A DNA stretch of 64,000 nt from Elusimicrobiota bacterium (GTDB taxonomy: Bacteria > Elusimicrobiota > UBA8919). This document shows positions 49,730 through 58,565 of this stretch, one piece after another. A program made the translations under genes and the position numbers. The notes below the pieces were generated by a model. It saw only the letters and a program-made list of their open reading frames with translations. It had not been told where the DNA came from and searched no databases. Where the stretch lies: positions 1 through 64,000 of the forward strand of contig JAQUMH010000005.1 of assembly GCA_028718185.1 (NCBI GenBank). The letters run 5' to 3'. How positions within the stretch are numbered: position 1 is the stretch's first letter; the number at the start of each line of letters is the position of its first letter.

Positions 49730-50596
49730 TCACTTAATACTTTTATAAAGTACTATTGCAAGTTTTCTGGAAAGAGTATCTTCCGTCTGATTTATCAAAA
49801 TATTAAGATTACTTTTTGCATTTACAAAATCATTTTTCTTTATATATGTCATCGCTAATAGAAGATGCTCGTTAGCAGAACTTAACTGTGAAATTGCACT
49901 ATTTAGATTTTTCCCTATGCTTAAATAGCCGTTTAAAATATTATTTCCTTCCTGACGGTCAGAAGACTGGCCGGATATAGTATTAACATATTTCCTTGCT
50001 TCTTCATAATTATTGCTTAAAATGTATAGTAGTGCGAGATTTAACTTTATCTCATCAGATTGCATTATCTGAAACTCTTTATGATAAAAATTGATTGCTT
50101 CGGAATATTTTCCTTCGTTTCCATAAATTTCAGCTAAACCTTTTATCGCGATTATATTGTTTTTTTCCATTTCCAATGCTTTCTTATAATATTCTTCAGA
50201 TTTTTCATATAAATATTTCACTTTATAAATGGCACCTAACCCAAGAAAAATTCGCGTATCTTTCGCTCCATACTTCAATGCTTTATTATATGAATTTATC
50301 GCTTCATTTTTCATATCAGCCAATCTATACGCCTCACCTAATCTAAAAAGTACTTCTGAATTTTTTTCTTTTATTTCTTTTGCTTTAGTGTAGAAATCAA
50401 TCGCGTAACTATACTCGCTACGCAGCAAATATTCGTCACCTTTTGAAACATAAAATGCAATCTTTTCTTTTTTTGATTTTGCCCCGGTTGTATATATTGC
50501 CGTTGTTTTTTCTTCTGCTGTTTTTTCCATATCAGCATGAAGATAAACTAAAAGTGCAAACATAAAACCAAAAATTAAAAATATTTTTCTCATCAT
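49730..50596 (-). CDS. Exported TPR-repeat protein
   Basis: A 288-residue protein with a signal peptide (KIFLIFGFMFALLVYLHA) and about six TPR units, such as SYAIDFYTKAKEIKEKNSEV and LAEIYGNEGKYSEAINFYHK. No catalytic domain is present. It overlaps the patatin stop codon by four bases (ATGA), so it is the last gene of an argH-tolC-patatin-TPR operon. It probably acts as a scaffold in the periplasm or on the outer membrane, perhaps with the patatin or TolC partner. Confidence 0.78.
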   Translation of the reverse strand: MMRKIFLIFGFMFALLVYLHADMEKTAEEKTTAIYTTGAKSKKEKIAFYVSKGDEYLLRSEYSYAIDFYTKAKEIKEKNSEVLFRLGEAYRLADMKNEAINSYNKALKYGAKDTRIFLGLGAIYKVKYLYEKSEEYYKKALEMEKNNIIAIKGLAEIYGNEGKYSEAINFYHKEFQIMQSDEIKLNLALLYILSNNYEEARKYVNTISGQSSDRQEGNNILNGYLSIGKNLNSAISQLSSANEHLLLAMTYIKKNDFVNAKSNLNILINQTEDTLSRKLAIVLYKSIK

Positions 50597-51546
50597 TTTT
50601 TTAAAGCTACTTCACTGATAAATCTTTCCAGAATCTTATCTTTTATATCAGTCGCCTTACTCCTTGTAGTAGTAAGCCCTACCTCAATACATTCCTGCGA
50701 TTTATCAAGATCTATCGGACTGACATTTTTCACATTTGGGGTTATAAGAAAATCAGCGTCATTTAACTGTTTAGATACTAAAAAACCACCCTGTATGTTT
50801 ATGACCTGATTCAATGTTGTTAAAACATTTGTTATTTCAAACAAAGAATAATCCATTTGCGGATAGATAGCAATTATAAAATCAGCGCCCATAACTTTTG
50901 CAATATCAATAGGCAAATTATCTACTATGCCGCCATCAATAAGCAACCGGTGCCTGTATTCAGCTGGTTTAAAAACCCCCGGAAACGTTGATGACGCTCT
51001 CATTGCAAAAGCAACTTCACCATCTTTAAAAACTATTCTTTCGCCGGTTTTAATATCACAAGCGACACATGCAAACGGAATTTTTAATTCATCAAATCTC
51101 TTTTTGCCGATATACTTTTCAAGATATTTTTCTAATTTTTCAGTACTTAAAAGCGATTCAGAAGTTATAAGCGTAAAAAGTCTAATTAAAGAAAGATTTG
51201 ATATTTTATTCCAACCAATATCACGCCCCATGTTTTCTATTTCCGGTATTTCCATGCCCGACGCATAAAGTCCTCCAACCAGCGCACCGGCACTTGTACC
51301 TACAATAATATCAATAGGAATTTTATTTTCCAGGAGTGCTTTCAAAACACCGACATGCGCAAAACCCCGGGCACCGCCTCCACCCAACACAACAGCAATT
51401 TTAGGACGATTATTATTTAAAGATAGAAAATCCTTCCATAACAATTCTCTAATTAAATTATCATTTTGGGCAGGAAAACAAAAAGAAGTGAGTAATAAAT
51501 AGCAGCCAGTGAGCAGTAAAAGTTTTAATAGATAACGGCTAAACAC
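50593..51546 (-). CDS. Patatin-like phospholipase, exported
   Basis: A protein of about 317 residues. A signal peptide (YLLKLLLLTGCYLLLTS) leads to the patatin core: the oxyanion loop VLGGGGARGFAHVG, the nucleophile Ser in GTSAGALVGG and the catalytic Asp in DGGIVDNLP. It should hydrolyse acyl lipids in the envelope. RssA/NTE-type members are the closest in kind. The start was put at the GTG at 51546, four bases after the tolC stop codon; the frame goes back to 51624, but that would overlap tolC by 74 bases and spoil the signal peptide. It overlaps the TPR gene by four bases. Confidence 0.85.
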   Translation of the reverse strand: MFSRYLLKLLLLTGCYLLLTSFCFPAQNDNLIRELLWKDFLSLNNNRPKIAVVLGGGGARGFAHVGVLKALLENKIPIDIIVGTSAGALVGGLYASGMEIPEIENMGRDIGWNKISNLSLIRLFTLITSESLLSTEKLEKYLEKYIGKKRFDELKIPFACVACDIKTGERIVFKDGEVAFAMRASSTFPGVFKPAEYRHRLLIDGGIVDNLPIDIAKVMGADFIIAIYPQMDYSLFEITNVLTTLNQVINIQGGFLVSKQLNDADFLITPNVKNVSPIDLDKSQECIEVGLTTTRSKATDIKDKILERFISEVALKK

Positions 51547-51550
51547 ATTA

Positions 51551-52837
51551 TCAGTCAATACTTCTTCCGATGGCATTTTCAAGTTCAATTTTTGCAATAA
51601 TAACATCTTTAATCGTATCGACATACTCTATTTTCGAATTCATAACTACTTCGGAAATTTCGACATAATCCTGATATGAAAGATTTTTCAGCATTTCTTC
51701 CGTTGAAACAGAACCCGACTCCATATCTTTACTTTTTTGTTCATACTGCTTTATAGTATATTCGTACTCAATAAAAGCTTTTCTTACTTCGGCTCTTATA
51801 GAATCTGAAATATTCGCCTTGTTAATCTGTGCTTTTCTGTATTGATATTTCCTTTGTTTAATTCTGGCGAACTGACCAAAACCATCAAATATAGGAAGTG
51901 TCAAGTTAACTGTTGCATTCCAGGATTTTTTTTCGAAAGGTAATTGAGTGTCCTCAAGCTGATAATTTCCCCCGACTGCAATTGTCGGGTATCTTCCGGA
52001 AAGCGATAAATTAACCGATAAAGCATCCATCTGTTCCTGTATCTCTGTTTTTTTAAGTTCGGGTCTATATTCCATCGCCCATGCAATACATTTATTTAAA
52101 TCCACACTTACTTTTTCTTTTTTGTATTCCAAATCACCCTTTATCGTAAATATAGTACTAAATTCTATTCCGATAGCATTAAGAAAATCTATTTTTGTCA
52201 CCTCAAAATCCTTTTTAATTTTTTCTTCAGCTGACCTTATTCTTTCTAAAATTCGTTCAGTTAAAAACTTATCTTTATTATTTAATCCATTGCTTTTTTT
52301 ATCTGCCATAGACTCTGTTACAGACTTACAAATATCCATTTTTTTTTGAATTGATAAAAGCCTGTAAAACTCTTCCTGAGCGGAAGCTTTCGTCCTGTTT
52401 TTTGTCGCTTCATAATCACTTTCAGCTGCTTTGAGTTCTGCATCTGCAAATTTTTTTGTCGTACTTAGTTTTGCCCCGCTCCATACTATCTGGGACAATG
52501 AAATTTTTGTCGTATAATAATTTTCTATTTCACCGATATTATTATATATTTTTTGAGGTAAAATCGTATTACCGAGAACCGGAGAAAGAAGAAGCGGGCT
52601 TTCAGCTTTAAATCTTGAAAAATTTGTATTAAATTCAAGCTGCGGGTACATTATTGACCGCGCTTCTTTCAGCCGTTGTTTTGCAATATTTATATCTTGT
52701 TCAGCAGAAAGAAGCTGCTGGCTGTTAGAAATAGCAAGATTAATACTATCTTCTAAAGATAAAACTCTCTCCGTGAGTTGTTGAGAATAAAGACAAGTTG
52801 AAATCAATAACAAAGATATTAGACAAAGTTTTTTCAT
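51551..52837 (-). CDS. TolC-family outer-membrane efflux protein
   Basis: A 428-residue outer-membrane channel protein with a signal peptide (LCLISLLLISTCLYSQ). The two helical TolC repeats are visible: LSLEDSINLAISNSQQLLSA, then QRLKEARSIMYPQLEFNTNF, and in the second half AWAMEYRPELKKTEIQEQMD with LSGRYPTIAVGGNYQLED. TolC homologues form the outer part of drug exporters or type I secretion. No inner-membrane pump or adaptor is adjacent. It overlaps the argH stop codon by four bases, a rare pairing with an arginine gene. Confidence 0.87.
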   Translation of the reverse strand: MKKLCLISLLLISTCLYSQQLTERVLSLEDSINLAISNSQQLLSAEQDINIAKQRLKEARSIMYPQLEFNTNFSRFKAESPLLLSPVLGNTILPQKIYNNIGEIENYYTTKISLSQIVWSGAKLSTTKKFADAELKAAESDYEATKNRTKASAQEEFYRLLSIQKKMDICKSVTESMADKKSNGLNNKDKFLTERILERIRSAEEKIKKDFEVTKIDFLNAIGIEFSTIFTIKGDLEYKKEKVSVDLNKCIAWAMEYRPELKKTEIQEQMDALSVNLSLSGRYPTIAVGGNYQLEDTQLPFEKKSWNATVNLTLPIFDGFGQFARIKQRKYQYRKAQINKANISDSIRAEVRKAFIEYEYTIKQYEQKSKDMESGSVSTEEMLKNLSYQDYVEISEVVMNSKIEYVDTIKDVIIAKIELENAIGRSID

Positions 52838-54144
52838 AATTTCTTTAACTGGTTTTTTACTGATTCAAAAGATGTACAACCATATGATTTTTTCTTTTCA
52901 ATCGCTTTTTTATAATCCAGAACCTTAAATACAGATGAATCAAATTTACTTGAAAATTTTGACCATTCAGAAATCGATAATTCATCAAATGATTTTTTGT
53001 TCTTAATACAATACTCGACAACCTTTGCTACAATACCATGTGCACTCCTGAAAGGAATCCCTTTTAACACAAGATAATTGCTAATGTCAGTCGCCAGAAT
53101 AAAACCATTTTTGCAGGCAGTAAGCATTTTCCCCTGATTGACTTTCATAGAATCAATCATCCCGGCGGAAACATCCAGCATATTTTCTATGGTTTCAGCA
53201 GAACTAAAAAGCGGTTCTTTGTCTTTTTGCATGTCCCTGTTGTAGGATAACGGCAATCCTTTCATCATTGTTAAAAGTGAAATTAAATTCCCGTAAACCT
53301 GACCTGTTGTCCCTCTTAAAAGCTCGGCAAAATCAGGATTTTTTTTCTGGGGCATAATTGATGACCCTGTAACAAATTTACCCGACAACTCAATAAATCC
53401 AAACTGCTGTGATGACCAGATTATAATTTCCTCGGCAAGTCTTGATAAGTGCATTGATAACAACGCGCAGTCAAATGAAAATTCAATTATAAAATCCCTA
53501 TCTGAAACAGCATCCACTGAATTTTGGGATATTTTTGAAAAATTAAGCTGTTTTGCTGTAAAATTTCTATCAATCGGAAATTCCGTCCCAGCGAAAGCAG
53601 CCGAACCCAACGGAAGAACATCCACTCTTTTATAACAATCAGACAACAGCTCTTTATCTCTTTTCAACATCCATCCATATGCCAAAAACCAATGGCTAAA
53701 AAGCACCGGCTGGGCGTTTTGCATGTGTGTAAAACCCGGCATAATCACATTCTGGTATTTTTTTGCAACTTTTTTAACAACTTCTATTAAATTATCAATC
53801 TTTCCAATAATTATTTTTATTTCATCTTTAACATATAACCGCTCAGCAAGCACTACCTGGTCGTTTCTGCTTCTTGCAGTGTGCATTTTTCCGGCAATTT
53901 CACCGATTCTTTTTTTAAGTTCACTTTCAATAGAAGTATGAATATCTTCGCCGGTAAATTTTACCTTCCCCTTCTCATAATCATTCAATATTGAAAGAAG
54001 CCCCTTAACTATTTTTGCAGAATCCTTTTGAGATATAATTCTGCACTTGGCAAGCATCTTTGTATGAGCAACACTCCCTAAAATATCATATTTAGCAAGC
54101 TTAACATCATAACTAATAGACGAAACAAAGTTTTTGAAATCCAT
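52834..54144 (-). CDS. argH: Argininosuccinate lyase
   Basis: A 436-residue enzyme that splits argininosuccinate to arginine and fumarate. The signature SSIMPQKKNPD is present, with HTSIESELKKRIGEIAGKMH and TARSRNDQVVL. The N-terminus is about 15-20 residues shorter than usual: it starts at MDFKNFVSSISYDVKLAKYD and lacks the LWGGRF-type opening. An AGAGG site precedes the ATG, and no frame with that opening is seen further upstream, so the short form looks real. It heads an operon of four overlapping genes (argH, tolC, patatin, TPR). Confidence 0.92.
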   Translation of the reverse strand: MDFKNFVSSISYDVKLAKYDILGSVAHTKMLAKCRIISQKDSAKIVKGLLSILNDYEKGKVKFTGEDIHTSIESELKKRIGEIAGKMHTARSRNDQVVLAERLYVKDEIKIIIGKIDNLIEVVKKVAKKYQNVIMPGFTHMQNAQPVLFSHWFLAYGWMLKRDKELLSDCYKRVDVLPLGSAAFAGTEFPIDRNFTAKQLNFSKISQNSVDAVSDRDFIIEFSFDCALLSMHLSRLAEEIIIWSSQQFGFIELSGKFVTGSSIMPQKKNPDFAELLRGTTGQVYGNLISLLTMMKGLPLSYNRDMQKDKEPLFSSAETIENMLDVSAGMIDSMKVNQGKMLTACKNGFILATDISNYLVLKGIPFRSAHGIVAKVVEYCIKNKKSFDELSISEWSKFSSKFDSSVFKVLDYKKAIEKKKSYGCTSFESVKNQLKKL

Positions 54145-54156
54145 AAAAAACCTCTT

Positions 54157-54240
54157 GCGTCATAGGGTCGTTGGGTCTTAGTGTCGTTGAGTCTTTGCGT
54201 CTTCGATCTTATGACGCTACGACTCTATGACTCTACGACG
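54157..54240. repeat. Inverted tandem 8-mer element, GGGTCGTT type
   Basis: The left arm is GGGTCGTT, GGGTCTTA, GTGTCGTT, GAGTCTTT, GCGTCTTC; the right arm is ATGACGCT, ACGACTCT, ATGACTCT, ACGACG. The arms are inverted copies in the same layout as the TTATAGGG-type elements but with another core. It fills the argG-argH gap. Confidence 0.8.
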
Positions 54241-54244
54241 ATTC

Positions 54245-55447
54245 TTACTTCTGAGCGCCTTTTCTTAGGATTGCTTCTACCTTTAACGGCAAACCGAAAA
54301 GATTTATAAATCCTTCTGCATCTTTCTGGTTATAAATATCTTCTTCTTCAAATGTTGAGAGTTTCTCCCAGTAAAGCGAGTTCTTGGAAGTCCTTCCCAT
54401 TACAATACAATTACCTTTATAAAGTTTTAACCTGACCGAACCGGTAACATTCTTTTGTGTCTGGTCTATAAATCCATCTATCGCTTTCTTTAATTGCGAG
54501 TGCCATAAACCATAATATATTATTTCAGAGTATTTTTGAGTTAAAATCTCCTTAAAATGAGCGGTTTCTCTGTCTAAAACCAGCGATTCTATTTCCTTGT
54601 GCGCAGTATAAAGTATTACCGCAGCCGGTGACTCATAAACACCCCTGGATTTTATACCGACAAGCCGATTTTCAACAATATCGCACCTGCCGACACCATT
54701 TTTGCCACCGAGTAAATTTAATTTTTCCACAATTTCAACCGGACCATACTTTTTACCGTCAATTTTCACAGGAACACCTTTTTCAAAATAAACATCAATT
54801 ATAGTAGGTTTATCAGGCGCTTTTTCCGGTGAAACTGTCATTTGAAACATATTTTCATCCGGCGAATTGTCCGGGTTTTCCAAAATTCCGCCTTCATATG
54901 AAATATGCCAGATATTTGCATCAGAAGAATATGGTTTTTCTTTAGAAACAGGAACCGGAATACCGCGCTTTTTTGCATAATCTATTTCATCCTGTCTTGA
55001 TTTCAATTCCCACTCTCTCCATGGAGCAATAATTTTCACTGAAGGCATTAATGCTTTAAATGTAAGTTCAAATCTTACCTGGTCGTTACCTTTACCTGTT
55101 GCACCATGAGCGACTGCACCTGCATTTTCTTTTTTAGCAATATCTATAATTTTTTCTGCAATTAGGGGTCTTGCAAGCGAGGTGGCAAGATAATATTTGC
55201 CTTCATAAATTGCATTTGCCATTACCGCTCTAAAAATGTATTTTTCAACAAATTCTTTTTTAGCATCAATAATGTATGCTTTTGAAGCACCGGTTTTTAT
55301 TGCCTTTTTCTTGATTTCTGAAAGCTTTTCATCTGTTTGCCCCACATCAACAATACAGGCAATTACTTCAGCATTATACACTTCTTTCAGCCACTCTATA
55401 ATAATAGATGTATCCAACCCGCCTGAATATGCAAGAACGATTTTCAC
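54245..55447 (-). CDS. argG: Argininosuccinate synthase
   Basis: A 400-residue ATP enzyme that joins citrulline and aspartate. VLAYSGGLDTSIIIEWL is the PP-loop; HGATGKGNDQVRFE and KPYSSDANIWHISYEGG are family blocks. Its start codon is GTG at 55447 with a strong GGAGGA site. A promoter (55472-55499) lies just upstream, so argG may be transcribed on its own even though a GGDEF gene ends 66 bases before it. Confidence 0.95.
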   Translation of the reverse strand: MKIVLAYSGGLDTSIIIEWLKEVYNAEVIACIVDVGQTDEKLSEIKKKAIKTGASKAYIIDAKKEFVEKYIFRAVMANAIYEGKYYLATSLARPLIAEKIIDIAKKENAGAVAHGATGKGNDQVRFELTFKALMPSVKIIAPWREWELKSRQDEIDYAKKRGIPVPVSKEKPYSSDANIWHISYEGGILENPDNSPDENMFQMTVSPEKAPDKPTIIDVYFEKGVPVKIDGKKYGPVEIVEKLNLLGGKNGVGRCDIVENRLVGIKSRGVYESPAAVILYTAHKEIESLVLDRETAHFKEILTQKYSEIIYYGLWHSQLKKAIDGFIDQTQKNVTGSVRLKLYKGNCIVMGRTSKNSLYWEKLSTFEEEDIYNQKDAEGFINLFGLPLKVEAILRKGAQK

Positions 55448-55471
55448 GATAATCCTCCAAATATCTTTGAT

Positions 55472-55499
55472 ATTATATCAAAAAAACCATAAAAAACAA
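55472..55499 (-). promoter_or_regulatory. Sigma-70-like promoter of argG
   Basis: On the minus strand TTGTTT (55494-55499), 16 bases, TATAAT (55472-55477). The -10 box is perfect and also part of a GATATAATATC near-palindrome. There is no obvious ARG-box operator. Confidence 0.55.
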
Positions 55500-55513
55500 T
55501 GAAAAACTGCCGG

Positions 55514-56671
55514 TTAGGGCATATTTACAATCATTTCTTCCCAAACACAAACACGGTTTCTACCGCTTCTCTTTGCAGTATAAAGAGCATCATCCGCCAT
55601 TTTTATCAGTTTGTCTTTATCAATCCTCTTTTCCCCGTGCCAGGAAACAATACCAATACTTATGGTAATTTTAAGTTTTTGACCTTTAATCTCGAGCGGT
55701 GAATTTTCAACATTTTTTCTAAGCCGTTCTGCAATACTTTTTACAAGTTCAACTGTCTGTTCCATTTTAGGGTCAGGAATAAGTATAACTGCAAATTCTT
55801 CTCCGCCATATCTTGCTAATATATCGCTTAATCGCATTGTATTTCTTAATATTTTAGACAAGTGAACTAATGCAAGATCGCCAACCTGGTGACCATAAAC
55901 ATCATTAAAATTTTTAAAATAATCTATATCAAACATAATTAACGAAATTGTCTGGTTAAACCTTTTGGCACGATCCATTTCTTTCTCAAGACGGTTATGG
56001 AAATACTTGTGTATATAAAGTTCTGTCAGACCATCAGTAATCGCGTTTTCATATAATCTCGCATTTTGGATTGCAACGGCTGCCTGGTTAGCAAGTATTG
56101 CTGTTATCCTCCTATCATATTCTGAAAATTTCTCTCCGCCTATTTTTTTATCAAGCGATACGACCCCTAAGACATGTCCCTTAAAAATTAACGGCAAACA
56201 TAAAAGCGTCTCTTTTGGGCGGGGTTTTTGTTCATCTGATTTAAAATCCATATAAAGATATTTTTCTTTGCTTGTGTCATCAATAAGTATTGATTCACAA
56301 GTTGCAGCAACTACACCTGCTACTCCCTCGGCAAGTCTCATTTTAACAACATCATAAGCATGCGGTGACAGCCCAATACCTGCCTTTATTTCCAATGTTT
56401 GTGTTTCTTCGTTCATGAGCATTATCGAGCCTTTGGTTACATTGCTTGCTTTAGCAAATGCATCCATTATCTGAGGCAAAAGGTCTCTCATTTCGAGTGT
56501 AGCTGTAATATCCTTTGAAAGATTCTGTATTAATTTTAAATCGCTATTCAGCCGTTCGAGTTCTCTTGCTTTCTTTTTAAAGAAAAGAATGGAAAGCCAT
56601 AATATATATACAACGGAGGCAGCTATACATATTAAAACGACATTTTGTAACCAATATGGTATCATGCTCAT
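55514..56671 (-). CDS. Diguanylate cyclase with GAF sensor (GGDEF protein)
   Basis: A 385-residue membrane-anchored enzyme that makes cyclic di-GMP from two GTP. One N-terminal helix (residues 9-31), a short coiled coil, a GAF domain (about 50-205) and a GGDEF domain (about 210-380). The active-site loop is GGEEF at 289-293, so it should be catalytically active. An RxxD inhibitory site (R-L-S-D, 280-283) lies five residues before it, giving product inhibition. The GAF domain may sense a small ligand. It is placed between folK and argG and may be co-transcribed with folK. It is the one cyclic-di-GMP-making enzyme in a window with a riboswitch and two candidate PilZ receptors. Confidence 0.92.
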   Translation of the reverse strand: MSMIPYWLQNVVLICIAASVVYILWLSILFFKKKARELERLNSDLKLIQNLSKDITATLEMRDLLPQIMDAFAKASNVTKGSIMLMNEETQTLEIKAGIGLSPHAYDVVKMRLAEGVAGVVAATCESILIDDTSKEKYLYMDFKSDEQKPRPKETLLCLPLIFKGHVLGVVSLDKKIGGEKFSEYDRRITAILANQAAVAIQNARLYENAITDGLTELYIHKYFHNRLEKEMDRAKRFNQTISLIMFDIDYFKNFNDVYGHQVGDLALVHLSKILRNTMRLSDILARYGGEEFAVILIPDPKMEQTVELVKSIAERLRKNVENSPLEIKGQKLKITISIGIVSWHGEKRIDKDKLIKMADDALYTAKRSGRNRVCVWEEMIVNMP

Positions 56672-56722
56672 ATATTTTTTAATTAGTTTTTGTTGAAGAA
56701 ATACAAAAACTATGATTTCATA

Positions 56723-56746
56723 AACCTGCCTGACGGTAGGCAGGTT
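56723..56746. repeat. AACCTGCC palindrome
   Basis: AACCTGCC-TGACGGTA-GGCAGGTT, an 8-bp perfect stem followed by AAAA on the + strand. It lies between the GGDEF gene and folK and could act as a weak terminator. Such AACCTGCC hairpins are common in draft genomes of candidate phyla. Confidence 0.6.
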
Positions 56747-56778
56747 AAAATCTTACGACATATCTATGCAACCGGTTT

Positions 56779-57201
56779 TCAAAATTTGCGTAGTTTTGCA
56801 AATTTGGGTTCAATTTCTGATAGGGGAATTAGAACAAAATCTCTGTTATATAAGTCCTTATGTGGAATTGTAAGTTTTTTACTTTTTATAATTTTATTAT
56901 CAAAAAACAAAATATCTAAATCAATTTCCCGCGGTCCCCACCTGAAACTTTTTTTCCTGCCGATTTCTTTTTCAATTCTTTTACAAAGGTTTAGAAAATA
57001 TCCGGGCGATAACACCGTTTTCAATTTTATAACTGCATTTAAAAATTTCTTTTGTTTTCTATAACCGTAAGGTTTAGTTTCATATATTGAAGATGTTTTC
57101 AATACTTTCTGCCCGCTTTTCTTTAGAAGTTCTATAGCTTTTAAAATATTCCTCTTTCTATACCCTTTATTCGAACCAAGTCCTAAAAAAACATTCGCCA
57201 T
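56779..57201 (-). CDS. folK: HPPK: hydroxymethyl-dihydropterin pyrophosphokinase
   Basis: A 140-residue enzyme of folate synthesis that transfers pyrophosphate from ATP to 6-hydroxymethyl-7,8-dihydropterin. FLGLGSNKGYRKRNILKAI at the N-terminus and FRWGPREIDLDILFF are the two main signatures; the D-x-D in the second binds magnesium. Length is slightly under the usual 155-160. No other folate gene is nearby. It lies between argD and the GGDEF gene. Confidence 0.9.
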   Translation of the reverse strand: MANVFLGLGSNKGYRKRNILKAIELLKKSGQKVLKTSSIYETKPYGYRKQKKFLNAVIKLKTVLSPGYFLNLCKRIEKEIGRKKSFRWGPREIDLDILFFDNKIIKSKKLTIPHKDLYNRDFVLIPLSEIEPKFAKLRKF

Positions 57202-57257
57202 TAGTATTTATTAAATAGTTGGATAACAGTCCCGTACGCTAAAAACCTTATTATTAA

Positions 57258-57344
57258 CCCCTCATCTTTCATCTTCTCCCCACAGGGGAGAAGGCACCTC
57301 GCTTTTCCTCCTCTACCCTATGGGGAGAGGAGAGAGGTGAGGGG
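57258..57344. repeat. CCCCTCA-CTCTCCCC palindromic repeat, copy 6 (double form)
   Basis: Two tips, CTCCCCACAGGGGAG and CTACCCTATGGGGAG, lie between the outer CCCCTCATCTTTC and GAGAGAGGTGAGGGG. It runs right up to the argD stop codon. Like 25897-25983 it looks like two units fused. Confidence 0.75.
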
Positions 57345-58550
57345 TTAAACAGACGTCTGTGCATTTAATACATCATCAAGAATATCTATGACTGTATCTA
57401 CATCTTTTCTATTAATTATAAGCGGCGGTAAAAACCTAAGAATCTTATCCTGCGTACAATTTATTAGAAGCCCTTTTTCCAGACATTTACTAACAATTCC
57501 CTTACCTTCAATCTTAAGCTCAATCCCAATCATTAACCCGATGCCCCTGACATCTTTTATGATACTACTATGTTTATTCTGAAGCCCTTTTAGTTTTAAT
57601 ATAAAATATTCCCCGACTTCTTTGATGTTTTTCAGTAATTTCTTGTTACTTACAATTTTTAAAACTTCAATAGCTGCGGAACAACATACAGGGTTACCGC
57701 CAAAAGTAGAACCATGGTCACCATATTTCAATGTATCTGCAATATTCGGTTTTGCAACCGTTGCACCAATAGGCAATCCTCCGCCTAACGACTTGGCAAT
57801 TGTTAAAATATCCGGCTCAACACCATAATTTTCATATGCAAACATTTTACCTGTTCTTCCAAGTCCGCATTGAATCTCGTCAAAAATAAGAAGCAATTTA
57901 TTTTTATCGCATATTTTTCTAAGTTCTTTCAAAAATCCTTTTTCAGCAATGTTAATACCGCCTTCGCCTTGAACCGGTTCAATTAATATAGCACAGGTTT
58001 TCCCGGTAATTTGTTTTTTCACAGAAGCTATATTATTAAACTCGGCAAACTTAAACCCGCTTAAAAACGGGTTAAAATCCTTGTGAAATTTTTTCTGTCC
58101 TGTCGCTGAAAGAGTTGCAATTGTTCTTCCATGAAAAGAATCATTGAATGCAATTATTTCATATCTTCCAGCTTTATTCTTAACATTTTTATTTATACTT
58201 CCCCATTTTCTTGCCAGTTTTATTGCACACTCGTTTGCTTCCGCGCCGGAATTAGAAAAGAATACTTTGCCGCCAAAAAACATCCCTGATAACATTTTTG
58301 CAAGTTCAATCTGCGGTTTTAAATAATATAAATTTGAGGTATGAATTAGTTTTTCACTCTGCTTTTTAATTGCTTCTACTACTTTCGGATGACAATGCCC
58401 CACAGAACATACTGAAAGTCCGGAAAAAAAGTCCAAGTATTTTTTACCCTTGTCGTCCCAGAGATACTTACCTTTACCCTTAACAAACAAAACCGGATTT
58501 CTTTTATATGTTTGAAAAATATATTTTTTCTCTAAATCAGAATAATTCAC
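57345..58550 (-). CDS. argD: Acetylornithine aminotransferase
   Basis: About 401 residues of a class III PLP aminotransferase, making acetylornithine from acetylglutamate semialdehyde. FFSGLSVCSVGHCHP, FFSNSGAEANECAIKLAR, FDEIQCGLGRTG and the PLP Lys in TIAKSLGGGLPIGA are all seen. The enzyme can also serve as a succinyl-diaminopimelate aminotransferase, though dapL makes that unnecessary. The start was put at the GTG at 58550, directly after GGGAGGAG; the frame runs to a TTG at 58562. argB ends 15 bases upstream, so the two are co-transcribed. Confidence 0.92.
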   Translation of the reverse strand: MNYSDLEKKYIFQTYKRNPVLFVKGKGKYLWDDKGKKYLDFFSGLSVCSVGHCHPKVVEAIKKQSEKLIHTSNLYYLKPQIELAKMLSGMFFGGKVFFSNSGAEANECAIKLARKWGSINKNVKNKAGRYEIIAFNDSFHGRTIATLSATGQKKFHKDFNPFLSGFKFAEFNNIASVKKQITGKTCAILIEPVQGEGGINIAEKGFLKELRKICDKNKLLLIFDEIQCGLGRTGKMFAYENYGVEPDILTIAKSLGGGLPIGATVAKPNIADTLKYGDHGSTFGGNPVCCSAAIEVLKIVSNKKLLKNIKEVGEYFILKLKGLQNKHSSIIKDVRGIGLMIGIELKIEGKGIVSKCLEKGLLINCTQDKILRFLPPLIINRKDVDTVIDILDDVLNAQTSV

Positions 58551-58565
58551 TTCTCCTCCCAAATT

